From positions 1-36,969 of the IMG/VR virus record IMGVR_UViG_3300020465_000046: 36,969 nt of DNA. The stretch is one strand, 5' to 3'. This document shows, one piece after another, positions 11,915 through 19,505 of this stretch. Numbering within the stretch: position 1 is the first letter of the stretch; the number at the start of each line of letters is the position of its first letter. This stretch comes from a virus. Both the position numbers and the translations under genes were made by a program. The notes beneath the pieces are model-generated. The model made no database searches. It saw only the letters and a list, made by a program, of their open reading frames with translations, and was not told where the DNA came from.

Positions 11915-12007
11915 ATGAAAGAGTTTAAGTATTTATTAATATTATTTATTGTTATGATTACTGTTTCTATTTTAATAGGATGGTACCATGATAATTTAAA
12001 TTTTTAA
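11915..12007 (+). CDS. Membrane microprotein, 30 residues
   Basis: ATG 11915 to TAA 12005-12007 encodes MKEFKYLLILFIVMITVSIL followed by IGWYHDNLNF: one membrane helix with a short polar end. It starts four bases after the terminator's T-run and has no ribosome binding site, so expression is uncertain. Similar 30-residue membrane proteins recur elsewhere in this genome. Confidence 0.4.
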   Translation: MKEFKYLLILFIVMITVSILIGWYHDNLNF

Positions 12008-12017
12008 AAAGGAATTT

Positions 12018-13664
12018 ATGAGGGTGCAAATGAATGAAGAAAATAAAAATGGATTTGTAAAGTATCATTTACCATGTCCATTATGTAATAGTAGTGATGC
12101 AGTATCAGTTAATGCTGACAATTCTGCTTACTGTTTCTCATGTCAAGAATATATGAGAGACTATGATACAGACCAACAACCAACTGTTGTAAGTAAACAA
12201 CAAGAATTAAAACCAATAACAAATCAATCAGACTTTGCAGAAATTGTTGATAGAAATATCAAGATAGATACTTGTAAAAAGTATAGTGTATCTGTTAAGA
12301 TTGATAGCATGGGTAATATAACTAATCATTATTATCCTTATCATGATAAGCAAGGTTCAAAGATAGGAACTAAAACTAGGTTTACTAAATTAAAAGAGTT
12401 TAGTATTCAAGGTAATACAAAACATTCTGGTTTATTTGGTGAACATTTATTTAATAAAAATAAATATATAATTATAACTGAAGGAGAATTAGATTGTCTA
12501 TCAGCTTATCAAATGTTTAAGACAGATAAGTATGAGACACCAGTTGTTAGTATTAAGAATGGAATTACTTCTGCAGTTAAAGATATAAAGAATAGTTTAG
12601 ATTGGTTAGAAAATAATTTTGATAATGTTGTAATTAATTTTGATAATGATGAACAAGGAATTGATGGAGCATTAAAGGTAGCTGAACTTTTTAGCCCAGG
12701 GAAATGTAAGATTATGCATTTACCAAAAGAATTTAAAGATGCTTCAGATTGTTTAACTAAAAATAAAATACAATCATATGTAAAATCTTTTTGGGATGCA
12801 AAAGTATTTGCACCAGATGGAATTATAAATGCTAATATTTTATTTGATGAGATTGCTAAACCAACAATACAATCTTTTGTTCAATATCCTTTTGAAGGAA
12901 TTAATAAAATAACATATGGTATAAGACCATCCGAGTTAGTTACATTTACTGCTGGTAGTGGGTTAGGTAAAACACAAGTGATGAGAGAGATAGTACATCA
13001 CATGATTAAATCTACTAAAGATAATATTGGTTTGTTAATGTTAGAAGAAACACCAGTAATAACTTCAAAAGGTTTAATGAGTATTGAAGCAAATCAAAGA
13101 TTACATTTACCAGATGTTCATGTAGCTAAAGAAGAATTAAAAACTTATTTTGATAAGACAGTTGGTACTGGTAGAGTATTTATGTTTGACCATTTTGGTT
13201 CTAACTCAATTGATAATATAGTTTCAAGAGTTAGATTTTTAGCTAAAGGTTTAGACTGTAAGTATATTGTTATAGACCATGTAAGTATTATTGTATCAGA
13301 CCAAAGTCATGGTGATGAGAGAAGAGCATTAGATGAAATCATGACTAGATTAAGAACTCTTGTTCAAGAGACTGGTGTTGCTATGATGGTTGTGTCTCAT
13401 TTGAGAAGACCAGATGGCAAAGGACATGAAGAGGGAGCAGCAACATCACTATCACAATTAAGAGGGTCAGCTAGTATAGGACAACTTAGTGATATGGTAA
13501 TTGGACTAGAGAGAGACGCACAAAATGATAACCCAGATATTAGAAACACAACGAGGGTTAGGGTATTAAAGAATAGATTTTCAGGAATGACTGGACCTTG
13601 TTGTAATCTTCAGTATAATGTTGATACTGGTAGATTAGTTGAGGTACAATCAGATGACTTTTAA
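12018..13664 (+). CDS. Primase-helicase, T7 gp4-like
   Basis: A 548-residue bifunctional replication protein, near T7 gp4A in length. Zinc-binding Cys20, 23, 39, 42 (CPLCN, CFSC); Toprim primase core with catalytic Glu156 in IIITEGELDCL and metal-binding NFDNDEQG near 207-214; DnaB-type helicase with Walker A AGSGLGKT 312-319, Walker B YIVID 416-420 and a VVSHLRRP motif near 458-465. It unwinds the fork and lays primers for the polymerase encoded next. AAGGA precedes ATG 12018; ATG 12030 is an alternative start. Confidence 0.92.
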   Translation: MRVQMNEENKNGFVKYHLPCPLCNSSDAVSVNADNSAYCFSCQEYMRDYDTDQQPTVVSKQQELKPITNQSDFAEIVDRNIKIDTCKKYSVSVKIDSMGNITNHYYPYHDKQGSKIGTKTRFTKLKEFSIQGNTKHSGLFGEHLFNKNKYIIITEGELDCLSAYQMFKTDKYETPVVSIKNGITSAVKDIKNSLDWLENNFDNVVINFDNDEQGIDGALKVAELFSPGKCKIMHLPKEFKDASDCLTKNKIQSYVKSFWDAKVFAPDGIINANILFDEIAKPTIQSFVQYPFEGINKITYGIRPSELVTFTAGSGLGKTQVMREIVHHMIKSTKDNIGLLMLEETPVITSKGLMSIEANQRLHLPDVHVAKEELKTYFDKTVGTGRVFMFDHFGSNSIDNIVSRVRFLAKGLDCKYIVIDHVSIIVSDQSHGDERRALDEIMTRLRTLVQETGVAMMVVSHLRRPDGKGHEEGAATSLSQLRGSASIGQLSDMVIGLERDAQNDNPDIRNTTRVRVLKNRFSGMTGPCCNLQYNVDTGRLVEVQSDDF

Positions 13665-15342
13665 TAAAGTAGTATTCGATATTGAAACAACTTTAACTGC
13701 AGATAAAATCTGGTGTATAGTTTGTAAAGATGGAGATACCTTTTATCAATTCAAAGAAAATAATTTACATAGGTTTGAAGAGTTTATAAAACAAACTAAA
13801 GAAGTTATAGGTCATAACATAATTGGATTTGATATACCAGTACTGAATAGATTTTTTGGCTACGACTTATTTAAAAATTGTAAGATAACAGACACACTTG
13901 TTCTATCTAGATTATTAAATCCTATGATAGATGGTGGACACTCATTAAAAAATTGGGGAATTAAACTTGGACATAGTAAGATTGAGTTTGAACAATTTGA
14001 TTTCTTTAGTGAAGATATGTTAAAGTATTGTAGAAATGATGTAGACTTAACACAAAGACTATATAATTTTTTAATTAAAAGAATAAAAGATTTTGGTTAT
14101 TCAGTTGAGTTGGAACATGAAGTTGCTAAGATAATTCAAAGACAACATGAAAGAGGATTTAAGATTGATGTTGTTAATGCTTATGGATTACAAGCTAAGT
14201 TTCAAGAAGACATGAATGAATTACAAAATAAAGTTAGGGCAACATTTCCTCCATTAAAAATTGAAGAAGTGTTTATACCTAAATCAAATAACAAAGCAAG
14301 AGGATATGTAAAGGGAGTTCCTTTTACTAAAGTTAAGTATAAAGAATTTAACTTAGGTTCAAGGCAACAGATAGGTGAACGACTAATGAAGCTTGGTTGG
14401 AAACCTAAAAAGAAAACTGATAAGGGTCATGTAATTGTAGATGAAAAAGTTTTATCAGAGATAACAGATATACCTGAAGCTAAGTTAATAAACGAATACC
14501 TTATGCTTCAAAAAAGAATTGCCCAAGTCTCCTCATGGGTAGAAGCAATCAAGGAAGATGGTAGAGTACATGGCAAAGTAATTACCAATGGTACAATTAC
14601 AGGGAGGATGAGTCATCAAGCACCCAACATGGCACAAGTTCCTGCTGTGTACTCACCATATGGAAAAGAATGTAGAGGATTATGGGTAGTTGATAAAGGA
14701 AATAAATTAGTAGGTGTGGATGCATCTGGACTTGAGTTAAGAATGTTAGCACACTACATGAACGATAAGGAATACACAAATGAAATCATTAATGGAGATA
14801 TACACACAGCAAATCAAGTGGCTGCTGGTCTTCGGTCAAGGGATGAAAGCAAAACTTTTATCTATGCCTTCATCTATGGAGCAGGGTCAAAAAAAATTGG
14901 AAGCATCATTGGAGGTTCGGAAGCAGATGGCAACCGAGTTAAAGAAAAGTTTCTTAGAGCAACACCAAGTCTTAGAAGCTTACGAGAAAAGGTGGATGCA
15001 GTTGCTAAGTCTAACAGAAGATGGCTTAAAGGACTTGATGGAAGAAAAATCATCATCAGACACCCACACGCAGCCCTAAATAGTTTACTTCAAGGAGCAG
15101 GAGCAATAGTTATGAAAGTTTCCTTGATTCTTTTAGAAGAATATGCTAAAAATAAACGAATCAAAGCTTATCCTGTAGTAAATGTACATGATGAATTTCA
15201 ATATGAAGTTGAAGAAGGAAGAGCAGAAGAGTTTGGTAGACTAGCAGTTCAAGCTATAAAGGATGCTGGTACAAAATTAAAATTAAGATGTGAATTAAAT
15301 GGAGAATATAAAATTGGAAACAACTGGGCAGAAACGCATTGA
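13654..15342 (+). CDS. Family A DNA polymerase with 3'-5' exonuclease domain
   Basis: A 562-residue polymerase. Start at ATG 13654 (GAGG 9 bases upstream, 11-base overlap with the helicase gene) is preferred to the TTG at 13639. Exonuclease motifs: FDIETT (Asp9, Glu11), GHNIIGFD near 54-61, YCRND at 125-129. Polymerase motifs: A VDASGLELRMLAHYM (Asp356), B with Lys400 and Tyr404 in SKTFIYAFIYGAG, C VHDE at 511-514. It is about 140 residues shorter than T7 polymerase, and the region between the exonuclease and motif A has little room for a thioredoxin-binding loop. Confidence 0.93.
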   Translation: MTFNKVVFDIETTLTADKIWCIVCKDGDTFYQFKENNLHRFEEFIKQTKEVIGHNIIGFDIPVLNRFFGYDLFKNCKITDTLVLSRLLNPMIDGGHSLKNWGIKLGHSKIEFEQFDFFSEDMLKYCRNDVDLTQRLYNFLIKRIKDFGYSVELEHEVAKIIQRQHERGFKIDVVNAYGLQAKFQEDMNELQNKVRATFPPLKIEEVFIPKSNNKARGYVKGVPFTKVKYKEFNLGSRQQIGERLMKLGWKPKKKTDKGHVIVDEKVLSEITDIPEAKLINEYLMLQKRIAQVSSWVEAIKEDGRVHGKVITNGTITGRMSHQAPNMAQVPAVYSPYGKECRGLWVVDKGNKLVGVDASGLELRMLAHYMNDKEYTNEIINGDIHTANQVAAGLRSRDESKTFIYAFIYGAGSKKIGSIIGGSEADGNRVKEKFLRATPSLRSLREKVDAVAKSNRRWLKGLDGRKIIIRHPHAALNSLLQGAGAIVMKVSLILLEEYAKNKRIKAYPVVNVHDEFQYEVEEGRAEEFGRLAVQAIKDAGTKLKLRCELNGEYKIGNNWAETH

Positions 15343-16228
15343 TACAGTAGCAACTGATATTAAAAAATTAATTGCTGATATAGCTAATGGAAATCCTGCA
15401 CCTATAACAGAAGAGAACATGAATAGTTTTCTTAATAATATTAAGGAAGCTATGATTGCATGGAACACTCCACCTAAAAAAGAAAAGTATAATGGTGTAT
15501 TAAGAATGAGTATCTTAGGTAAACCAGCTAGACAATTATGGTATGATAAGTATTCACCTAAAGAAACAAAAGAATATGATGCAAGTAATAATTTAAAATT
15601 TTTATATGGACATATTATAGAACACTTACTATTATACTTAACAGAATTATCTGGACATAAAGTAGAAGATAGACAAATGAAAGTTAAAGTAGATGATGTT
15701 AAAGGACATATAGATGCTAAAGTAGATGGAGAAATATGTGATGTTAAGTCTGCTTCACCTTTTAGTTTTAAAAAATTTAAGAATGGTGAGTTAATAAATG
15801 ATGACCCTTTTGGGTATCATGCCCAGCTATCAGGATATGAAACAGCTAATGGAACTAACAAGGGAGGTTTTCTTGTTGCTGATAAATCAAGTGGTGATAT
15901 ATGTTTTTACAAACCAGAAGACTTAGCTAAACCTGATACAAGAAGTTTAATAAAAGATTTAAATACTAAACTTGCTAGTGATACACCTCCTGAAAGATGC
16001 TATGAATTAAAGACAGAGAAGAATGGAAACAAAGCTATACCAGTTGGTTGTCAATTTTGTATACATAAGTTTGAATGTTATGCAGATGCAAACAAAGGTA
16101 AAGGTTTAAGAGTATTTAAATATTCAAATAAGAATGTGTTCTTAGCTGATGTAATTAAAGAACCTATGGTAGAAGATATAACAAAAGAATTTACAGATGG
16201 AATTAAAACACAAACACCTTCTAGTTAG
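15299..16228 (+). CDS. RecB/Cas4-like PD-(D/E)XK exonuclease
   Basis: A 309-residue nuclease. The core has GHIIEH (Gly104, Glu108), GHIDAKVDG (Asp139), CDVKSA (Asp148, Lys150) and QLSGY (Gln176, Tyr180, the QxxxY of RecB-family nucleases). A C-terminal CQFCIHKFEC gives CxxCx5C, like the Fe-S-binding end of Cas4/AddB nucleases, though no N-terminal fourth Cys is seen. In T7 this position holds the gp6 exonuclease, so a role in degrading host DNA, recombination or primer removal is likely. It overlaps the polymerase gene by 44 bases; TTG 15314, with GGAG at 15301-15304, is an alternative start. Confidence 0.8.
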   Translation: MENIKLETTGQKRIDTVATDIKKLIADIANGNPAPITEENMNSFLNNIKEAMIAWNTPPKKEKYNGVLRMSILGKPARQLWYDKYSPKETKEYDASNNLKFLYGHIIEHLLLYLTELSGHKVEDRQMKVKVDDVKGHIDAKVDGEICDVKSASPFSFKKFKNGELINDDPFGYHAQLSGYETANGTNKGGFLVADKSSGDICFYKPEDLAKPDTRSLIKDLNTKLASDTPPERCYELKTEKNGNKAIPVGCQFCIHKFECYADANKGKGLRVFKYSNKNVFLADVIKEPMVEDITKEFTDGIKTQTPSS

Positions 16229-16580
16229 AGCAGAAGTATTAGAACCACCTAAAGATTTAAAGGTCATGAAAAAGTGGACTAAGAGTTTAATAAAAGATAT
16301 TGATATGAAAATATTAGCTGGTCCATATGCAAAGTATTGTGAAGTTAAAGGTAATAGAGGTTTAACTTGCGTCACTATAATAGAAACATCCCATATAACT
16401 TTACACTCATGGGATGAAATGAGTCCTGCGTTAGTACAGCTTGATGTTTATAGTTGTAAACAATTAGATGAGAAAATTGTTTTTGATTATGTATATAAGT
16501 TTCAACCAGTAAGAATGTCTTATAGATATTTTGATAGAGAAAAGAATTTTAAATTATTAAAGTTAGATAAGGATGAGTAA
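16197..16580 (+). CDS. speD: SpeD-like pyruvoyl decarboxylase (AdoMet decarboxylase family)
   Basis: A 127-residue protein of the bacterial class 1B SpeD size. ETSHITLHSW supplies the processing Ser65 (precursor of the pyruvoyl group) and His70; Cys87 in DVYSCKQL aligns with the conserved Cys of SpeD, two residues further along than in Thermotoga maritima SpeD. Residue 64 before Ser65 is Thr, where SpeD normally has Glu at the cleavage site. SpeD makes decarboxylated AdoMet for spermidine synthesis, but some SpeD homologues, including phage ones, are reported as arginine or ornithine decarboxylases, so the substrate is open. No aminopropyltransferase gene is nearby. Confidence 0.8.
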   Translation: MELKHKHLLVRAEVLEPPKDLKVMKKWTKSLIKDIDMKILAGPYAKYCEVKGNRGLTCVTIIETSHITLHSWDEMSPALVQLDVYSCKQLDEKIVFDYVYKFQPVRMSYRYFDREKNFKLLKLDKDE

Positions 16581-16746
16581 TATGAATAATGATTATCAAA
16601 CATTATTAGAAATGTGGAGAGATGAAAAAAATAAAAGACAAGCAATGGAAAATGAATTAGCTATTGTAAAAGACAAACTTTTAACTAAAAATAAAGAATG
16701 TGAAACTTTAAATAAAGTAATAAGTAATATACGAAATGAACAGTAA
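16573..16746 (+). CDS. Coiled-coil microprotein, 57 residues
   Basis: ATG 16573 overlaps the speD-like stop (ATGAGTAA) with AAGG upstream; another in-frame ATG is at 16582. The 57 residues form one charged helix (YQTLLEMWRDEKNKRQAMEN, LAIVKDKLLTKNKECETLNK) with coiled-coil spacing. It ends inside the start of the next gene. Function unknown. Confidence 0.6.
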   Translation: MSNMNNDYQTLLEMWRDEKNKRQAMENELAIVKDKLLTKNKECETLNKVISNIRNEQ

Positions 16747-17041
16747 ACAAATGAAACCTATTAGAAGAAAAGCTAGACATATATTAGTAGCTTGGTTACA
16801 ATCTTTGTTATCAAAAGAAGAAGCTAGTAAAATTAATTATAAAAATGTATTTAGTTTTATTCCTAATCAAACTCATTACTATCAAGGTGATACATTTAGA
16901 TTACAACCTTGGTCGTACAAATGGATAGTTAAAAAATTAAAACGCAATCCAGAGTTGACAATAGATGATTTAAATGCTATGTTACAACCAACCGAAAAAC
17001 AATTAAGAAGACAACAAATGCAAGAACTAGGACCACTATAA
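16736..17041 (+). CDS. Conserved phage-type basic protein, unknown
   Basis: A 101-residue basic protein: MKPIRRKARHILVAWLQSLL, then NVFSFIPNQTHYYQGDTFRL, WSYKWIVKKLKRNPELTIDD and a Gln/Arg-rich tail. Similar proteins sit beside polymerase or DUF3310 genes in marine podoviruses as I remember them. The WIVKKLKRNP...TIDDL arrangement looks like a helix-turn-helix. It ends in a TAATG overlap with the DUF3310 gene. Confidence 0.6.
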   Translation: MNSKQMKPIRRKARHILVAWLQSLLSKEEASKINYKNVFSFIPNQTHYYQGDTFRLQPWSYKWIVKKLKRNPELTIDDLNAMLQPTEKQLRRQQMQELGPL

Positions 17042-17280
17042 TGACACATAAAGATATGTTTAAAGGAACTACCTATGATTCATTAGGTAAGCAGGTAGAT
17101 GGAAATCATTATTCAAAGATGAAGATTCAACCTGCAGAATTTATAAATGAAAATGGTTTGTTGTTTGCAGAAGGTAATGCTATTAAATATATCTGTAGAC
17201 ATAAAGCAAAAGGCAAACAAAAAGATATTGAAAAAGCTATTCACTATCTTGAAATGATACTTGAAAGGGATTACTCATGA
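17041..17280 (+). CDS. DUF3310 protein (T7 gp1.7-like domain)
   Basis: A 79-residue protein with QVDGNHYSKMKIQPAEFI, ENGLLFAEGNAIKYICRHKAKG and IEKAIHYLEM, the full DUF3310 signature. In T7 this domain is part of gp1.7, a nucleotide kinase acting on dGMP and dTMP. The family name is secure from the motifs; kinase activity of such short stand-alone versions is unproven. It sits at the end of the nucleotide/DNA block, which fits nucleotide metabolism. It overlaps the next gene by 4 bases. Confidence 0.85.
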   Translation: MTHKDMFKGTTYDSLGKQVDGNHYSKMKIQPAEFINENGLLFAEGNAIKYICRHKAKGKQKDIEKAIHYLEMILERDYS

Positions 17281-17657
17281 GTTTATCAGAAGCACAAATA
17301 AGACAATTAGAAAAAAGAGCAAGAGGTTTTCGCAGACTTATTGCTGCATTAAATGATTTAAATATGTATGGGATACATGAACAAATAGATAGAATATTAT
17401 TTGTTAAGATAGAAGATTTAAAAGAACATTTAAAAAAGAAAATAAAAAGAAACAATGAAAAGCTAAATGAAATCTATACTGAAACTGTAGATGCTTTAGT
17501 TGATGATGATTATCAAAGTGGAGAGATAGGTTATAAACCTTCTCCTATACATAAAGAAGAACCAGTTGGTGAATCTTTTACTAGCAAAGATTATAGTAAG
17601 AGAACATATACTTCTCTTAAAGAACATGGTACTGATATAAGTTTTGAGAATGAGTAA
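17277..17657 (+). CDS. Helical protein, unknown
   Basis: A 126-residue protein in an ATGA overlap with the DUF3310 gene. Residues 1-70 form basic helices (EAQIRQLEKRARGFRRLIAA, VKIEDLKEHLKKKIKRNNEK); the rest is polar and likely disordered (GYKPSPIHKEEPVGESFTS). Many phages have such an adaptor-like protein beside nucleotide genes; no function known to me. Confidence 0.6.
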   Translation: MSLSEAQIRQLEKRARGFRRLIAALNDLNMYGIHEQIDRILFVKIEDLKEHLKKKIKRNNEKLNEIYTETVDALVDDDYQSGEIGYKPSPIHKEEPVGESFTSKDYSKRTYTSLKEHGTDISFENE

Positions 17658-17973
17658 TGTATTAGGGTTAGATGGTAAACCTAAAAAACCTACACCAGAT
17701 AAATGTCATATGCGTTTATGTTTAGTTGGTACAGATGATATTGATATAAAAAATGTACAGACATTTGGTATAGCTGATGATGGTTTCTTTATGGTAAAGT
17801 CTTTTGATAATGAAAGACTACCAGTATTCATGACTAATCCTGCACGAGTACAAAGTGTTGAGATATATAAAGAAGGTCAGAAACCTTTAACTAAATTAAG
17901 GGAAGGAAAATCTGATGATGATTTTCTTTTAGACCTACTAAAGAAAAAGCATGAAACAGAATCGAAAACTTAA
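17650..17973 (+). CDS. Small protein, unknown
   Basis: One hundred and seven residues from ATG 17650, overlapping the previous stop (ATGAGTAA); TTG 17644 would add two residues. Begins SNVLGLDGKPKKPTPDKCHM, then strand-rich RLCLVGTDDIDIKNVQTFGI and DGFFMVKSFDNERLPVFMTN, ending in an acidic then basic helix. A small beta domain with a Pro-rich lead-in; not recognised. Confidence 0.6.
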   Translation: MSNVLGLDGKPKKPTPDKCHMRLCLVGTDDIDIKNVQTFGIADDGFFMVKSFDNERLPVFMTNPARVQSVEIYKEGQKPLTKLREGKSDDDFLLDLLKKKHETESKT

Positions 17974-18208
17974 ATCTAAACCTAGAGTTAAAAGAAAAGA
18001 AGCTGAATTGATGGGCTTCAAATTGATTATAAATAATCAAGGACAATTCATTACAGAAATAAAATCTTACCCAATAGATAAGATACCATTACATTTTAAA
18101 AAAGAAAATGCTGGTGTTATTAATGCGTTGTTAAGGGAATGTAAAAGTAATTTTACTATACTAACTGAAGAGTTAGAAAAAATTGCAAGGGATGTCTTTC
18201 ACAGTTAA
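17951..18208 (+). CDS. Small basic protein, last gene of the + arm
   Basis: Eighty-five residues, very basic N-terminus (KQNRKLKSKPRVKRKEAELM) followed by strand (FKLIINNQGQFITEI) and a helix-rich end. Overlaps the previous gene by 23 bases. Its stop codon TAA 18206-18208 shares bases with the stop of the convergent gene on the other strand. Two small hairpins (18141-18156 and 18161-18176) lie inside its 3' end. Nucleic-acid binding is suggested by charge only. Confidence 0.55.
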   Translation: MKQNRKLKSKPRVKRKEAELMGFKLIINNQGQFITEIKSYPIDKIPLHFKKENAGVINALLRECKSNFTILTEELEKIARDVFHS

Positions 18209-18447
18209 ACTTCTAATTTAGTTTCTTGTTTTTCTACTTCTTCATCTGACTCAGGAGTACAAAAAAATTTAATAAATATTTTATATTCATTAACTTCATC
18301 TGGTCCAATAGCTTCTGTTTTTTCAAAAGACTCTTTATAACCAGCAGTCATACACTCATAAAATGTATCATAAGTATTTAACTTATGAGGTTCAAGACAG
18401 GAGTTTGCTAATCCTGAACACATAATCATAAACAAAGCTATCTTCAT
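18205..18447 (-). CDS. Small exported, cysteine-containing protein, unknown
   Basis: An 80-residue protein with MKIALFMIMCSGLANSCLEP at the N-terminus, which looks like a signal peptide (short basic start, hydrophobic core, LANSC near the cleavage or lipidation site, though not a perfect lipobox). The mature part has Cys at positions 17, 32 and 63 (TFYECMTAG, KFFCTPE) and an acidic tail, fitting a periplasmic protein with disulfides. Last gene of the - arm; it starts on the stop codon of the gene before it. A spanin-like role is conceivable but unproven. Confidence 0.55.
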   Translation of the reverse strand: MKIALFMIMCSGLANSCLEPHKLNTYDTFYECMTAGYKESFEKTEAIGPDEVNEYKIFIKFFCTPESDEEVEKQETKLEV

Positions 18448-18662
18448 CAGTCTAATATTAAAGAAGTAATTTTCTTTTCCCCCATGTATATCTCTATGTT
18501 TGCTTTAGATTTAATACATTTGTAGACTACTCTATCTGCAGTACCTTTGTCCTTCATAGCATATCTTTTTGCCTTCAAACATTTTGATAACGATTCTTGA
18601 ATTCTGTGTTCCTTAATTTCATGGTCCATTATAAGAAGCAGGGCAAATACAATCTCTGTCAT
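18447..18662 (-). CDS. Small membrane-anchored or exported cysteine protein, unknown
   Basis: A 71-residue protein: MTEIVFALLLIM then DHEIKEHRIQESLSKCLKAK, VVYKCIKSKANIEIYMGEKK. A short hydrophobic N-terminus and two Cys suggest a periplasmic or membrane-anchored protein. I recall similar 'IKEHRIQESxxxCLKAKR' proteins in marine phages, function unknown. AGGAG precedes its start; ATG overlaps the upstream microprotein's TGA. It shares one base with the next gene, so the pair is coupled. Confidence 0.6.
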   Translation of the reverse strand: MTEIVFALLLIMDHEIKEHRIQESLSKCLKAKRYAMKDKGTADRVVYKCIKSKANIEIYMGEKKITSLILD

Positions 18663-18781
18663 TTTTTCTCCTTTTTGTTTTTACATTTACATCTAGGTGC
18701 AAATAGTTTATCTATCTGTTCTGATATCCAATCTAATCCTCCAAAGCATTTTAAAAAAAATCTATCTATAAAATTATTCAT
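18659..18781 (-). CDS. Microprotein with C-terminal Cys, 40 residues
   Basis: From ATG at 18781 to TGA at 18661-18659, encoding MNNFIDRFFLKCFGGLDWIS then EQIDKLFAPRCKCKNKKEKK. Its start lies in the last codons of the 128-residue gene and its TGA overlaps the next ATG (ATGA). The first half is an amphipathic aromatic helix, and the RCKCK tail is basic with two Cys. It is consistent with a membrane-surface peptide of the cassette. Confidence 0.55.
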   Translation of the reverse strand: MNNFIDRFFLKCFGGLDWISEQIDKLFAPRCKCKNKKEKK

Positions 18782-19160
18782 GTCCATTACCATTTCTAAT
18801 TAATTTTTCTACATCTGCTTGTAGTTTTGAAACTTGTTCTTTTAAAAAATCTATATTAATTTTATTGTTTCTCATATTCTTTAATTCTTCATCCATAGAC
18901 TCAATTAAACCTGCCATATGTTCCACAAGCATGAAAAGTTCTGCTTCCCCACTTGACTGACCTAATTCTCCACGAGGGTATTTGATTCTAAACTCTGTAT
19001 TTTGACTTAAATCTTTTTCAAATAATTCTAGTTTAGTACTATGTTTATTGAGAGTTTCAACTACACCAAAGTATGCCCATACACCTACAGCAACAGCACC
19101 AATGATGCTGATTAAATTCTTCATTGGCATACTTACTGAAGTCTTATCTGATATTTTCAT
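18774..19160 (-). CDS. Membrane-anchored coiled-coil protein, spanin/holin-like layout
   Basis: A 128-residue protein. Residues 15-36 (LISIIGAVAVGVWAYFGVVE) form a membrane helix; the remainder is a soluble, coiled-coil-rich domain (LNKHSTKLELFEKDLSQNTE, FRIKYPRGELGQSS, FLKEQVSKLQADVEKLI). The FRIKYPRGELG segment recurs in proteins I remember from marine phages. The anchor-plus-coiled-coil layout resembles an inner-membrane spanin or a phage membrane protein of unknown role. It starts in an ATGA overlap with the 26-residue microprotein. Confidence 0.6.
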   Translation of the reverse strand: MKISDKTSVSMPMKNLISIIGAVAVGVWAYFGVVETLNKHSTKLELFEKDLSQNTEFRIKYPRGELGQSSGEAELFMLVEHMAGLIESMDEELKNMRNNKINIDFLKEQVSKLQADVEKLIRNGNGHE

Positions 19161-19237
19161 GGGTTAACTATCGGACCTGTACAATAAGTTAAAATACATA
19201 TTGCAATTATTATCCAACCTGTAAAATAGTAATTCAT
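19157..19237 (-). CDS. Membrane microprotein, 26 residues
   Basis: ATG at 19237, with TGAGGT upstream, to TGA at 19159-19157 which overlaps the next ATG. The peptide MNYYFTGWIIIAICILTYCT then GPIVNP is almost wholly a single membrane helix. Holin-like or pinholin-like small membrane peptides are typical of lysis clusters; this remains an inference from size and position. Confidence 0.5.
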   Translation of the reverse strand: MNYYFTGWIIIAICILTYCTGPIVNP

Positions 19238-19253
19238 AATTGTACCTCATAAA

Positions 19254-19505
19254 TTAATTATAACTGTATCCTGTATTTGATTTTTTTAATTTTTTAAATA
19301 AGTCTTCATGTTGTTCTATGATTTCTTTATCCATATTCATCATGTCATCCATCTGGTCTTCTAACTTTTCTACTTGTCTTTCAAGTTTTTGTACCTTATC
19401 ATCATGTACTGCTTGAATAGTTGATAGTTCAAATGTTCTAGATAGACTCCATCCTCCCAATGCAATTAATAATCCTACAAGCATTGTTAAAATTTTTTCC
19501 ATCAT
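19254..19505 (-). CDS. Membrane-anchored coiled-coil protein, unknown
   Basis: Eighty-three residues: a membrane helix at 3-20 (EKILTMLVGLLIALGGWSLS) followed by a coiled coil (HDDKVQKLERQVEKLEDQMD and on to IIEQHEDLFKKLKK). Same layout as the 128-residue protein, so the two could interact. It starts inside the 15-residue ORF's TGA (ATGATGG). Family names are unknown to me beyond 'marine phage membrane protein'. Confidence 0.6.
   Translation of the reverse strand: MMEKILTMLVGLLIALGGWSLSRTFELSTIQAVHDDKVQKLERQVEKLEDQMDDMMNMDKEIIEQHEDLFKKLKKSNTGYSYN

Noticed and set aside
14597-15079. Extra frames inside the polymerase gene
   Set aside because: They overlap conserved motifs A-B of the polymerase and have no independent support.
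16955-16983. TTGACA, 17 bp, TATGTT as a promoter for the DUF3310 gene
   Set aside because: The -10 matches only four of six bases and the element lies inside a gene with tight coupling to its neighbours; chance is likely in AT-rich DNA.
18141-18176. Two small hairpins as a terminator of the + arm
   Set aside because: Stems are six A-T-rich pairs and neither strand has a following U-run.
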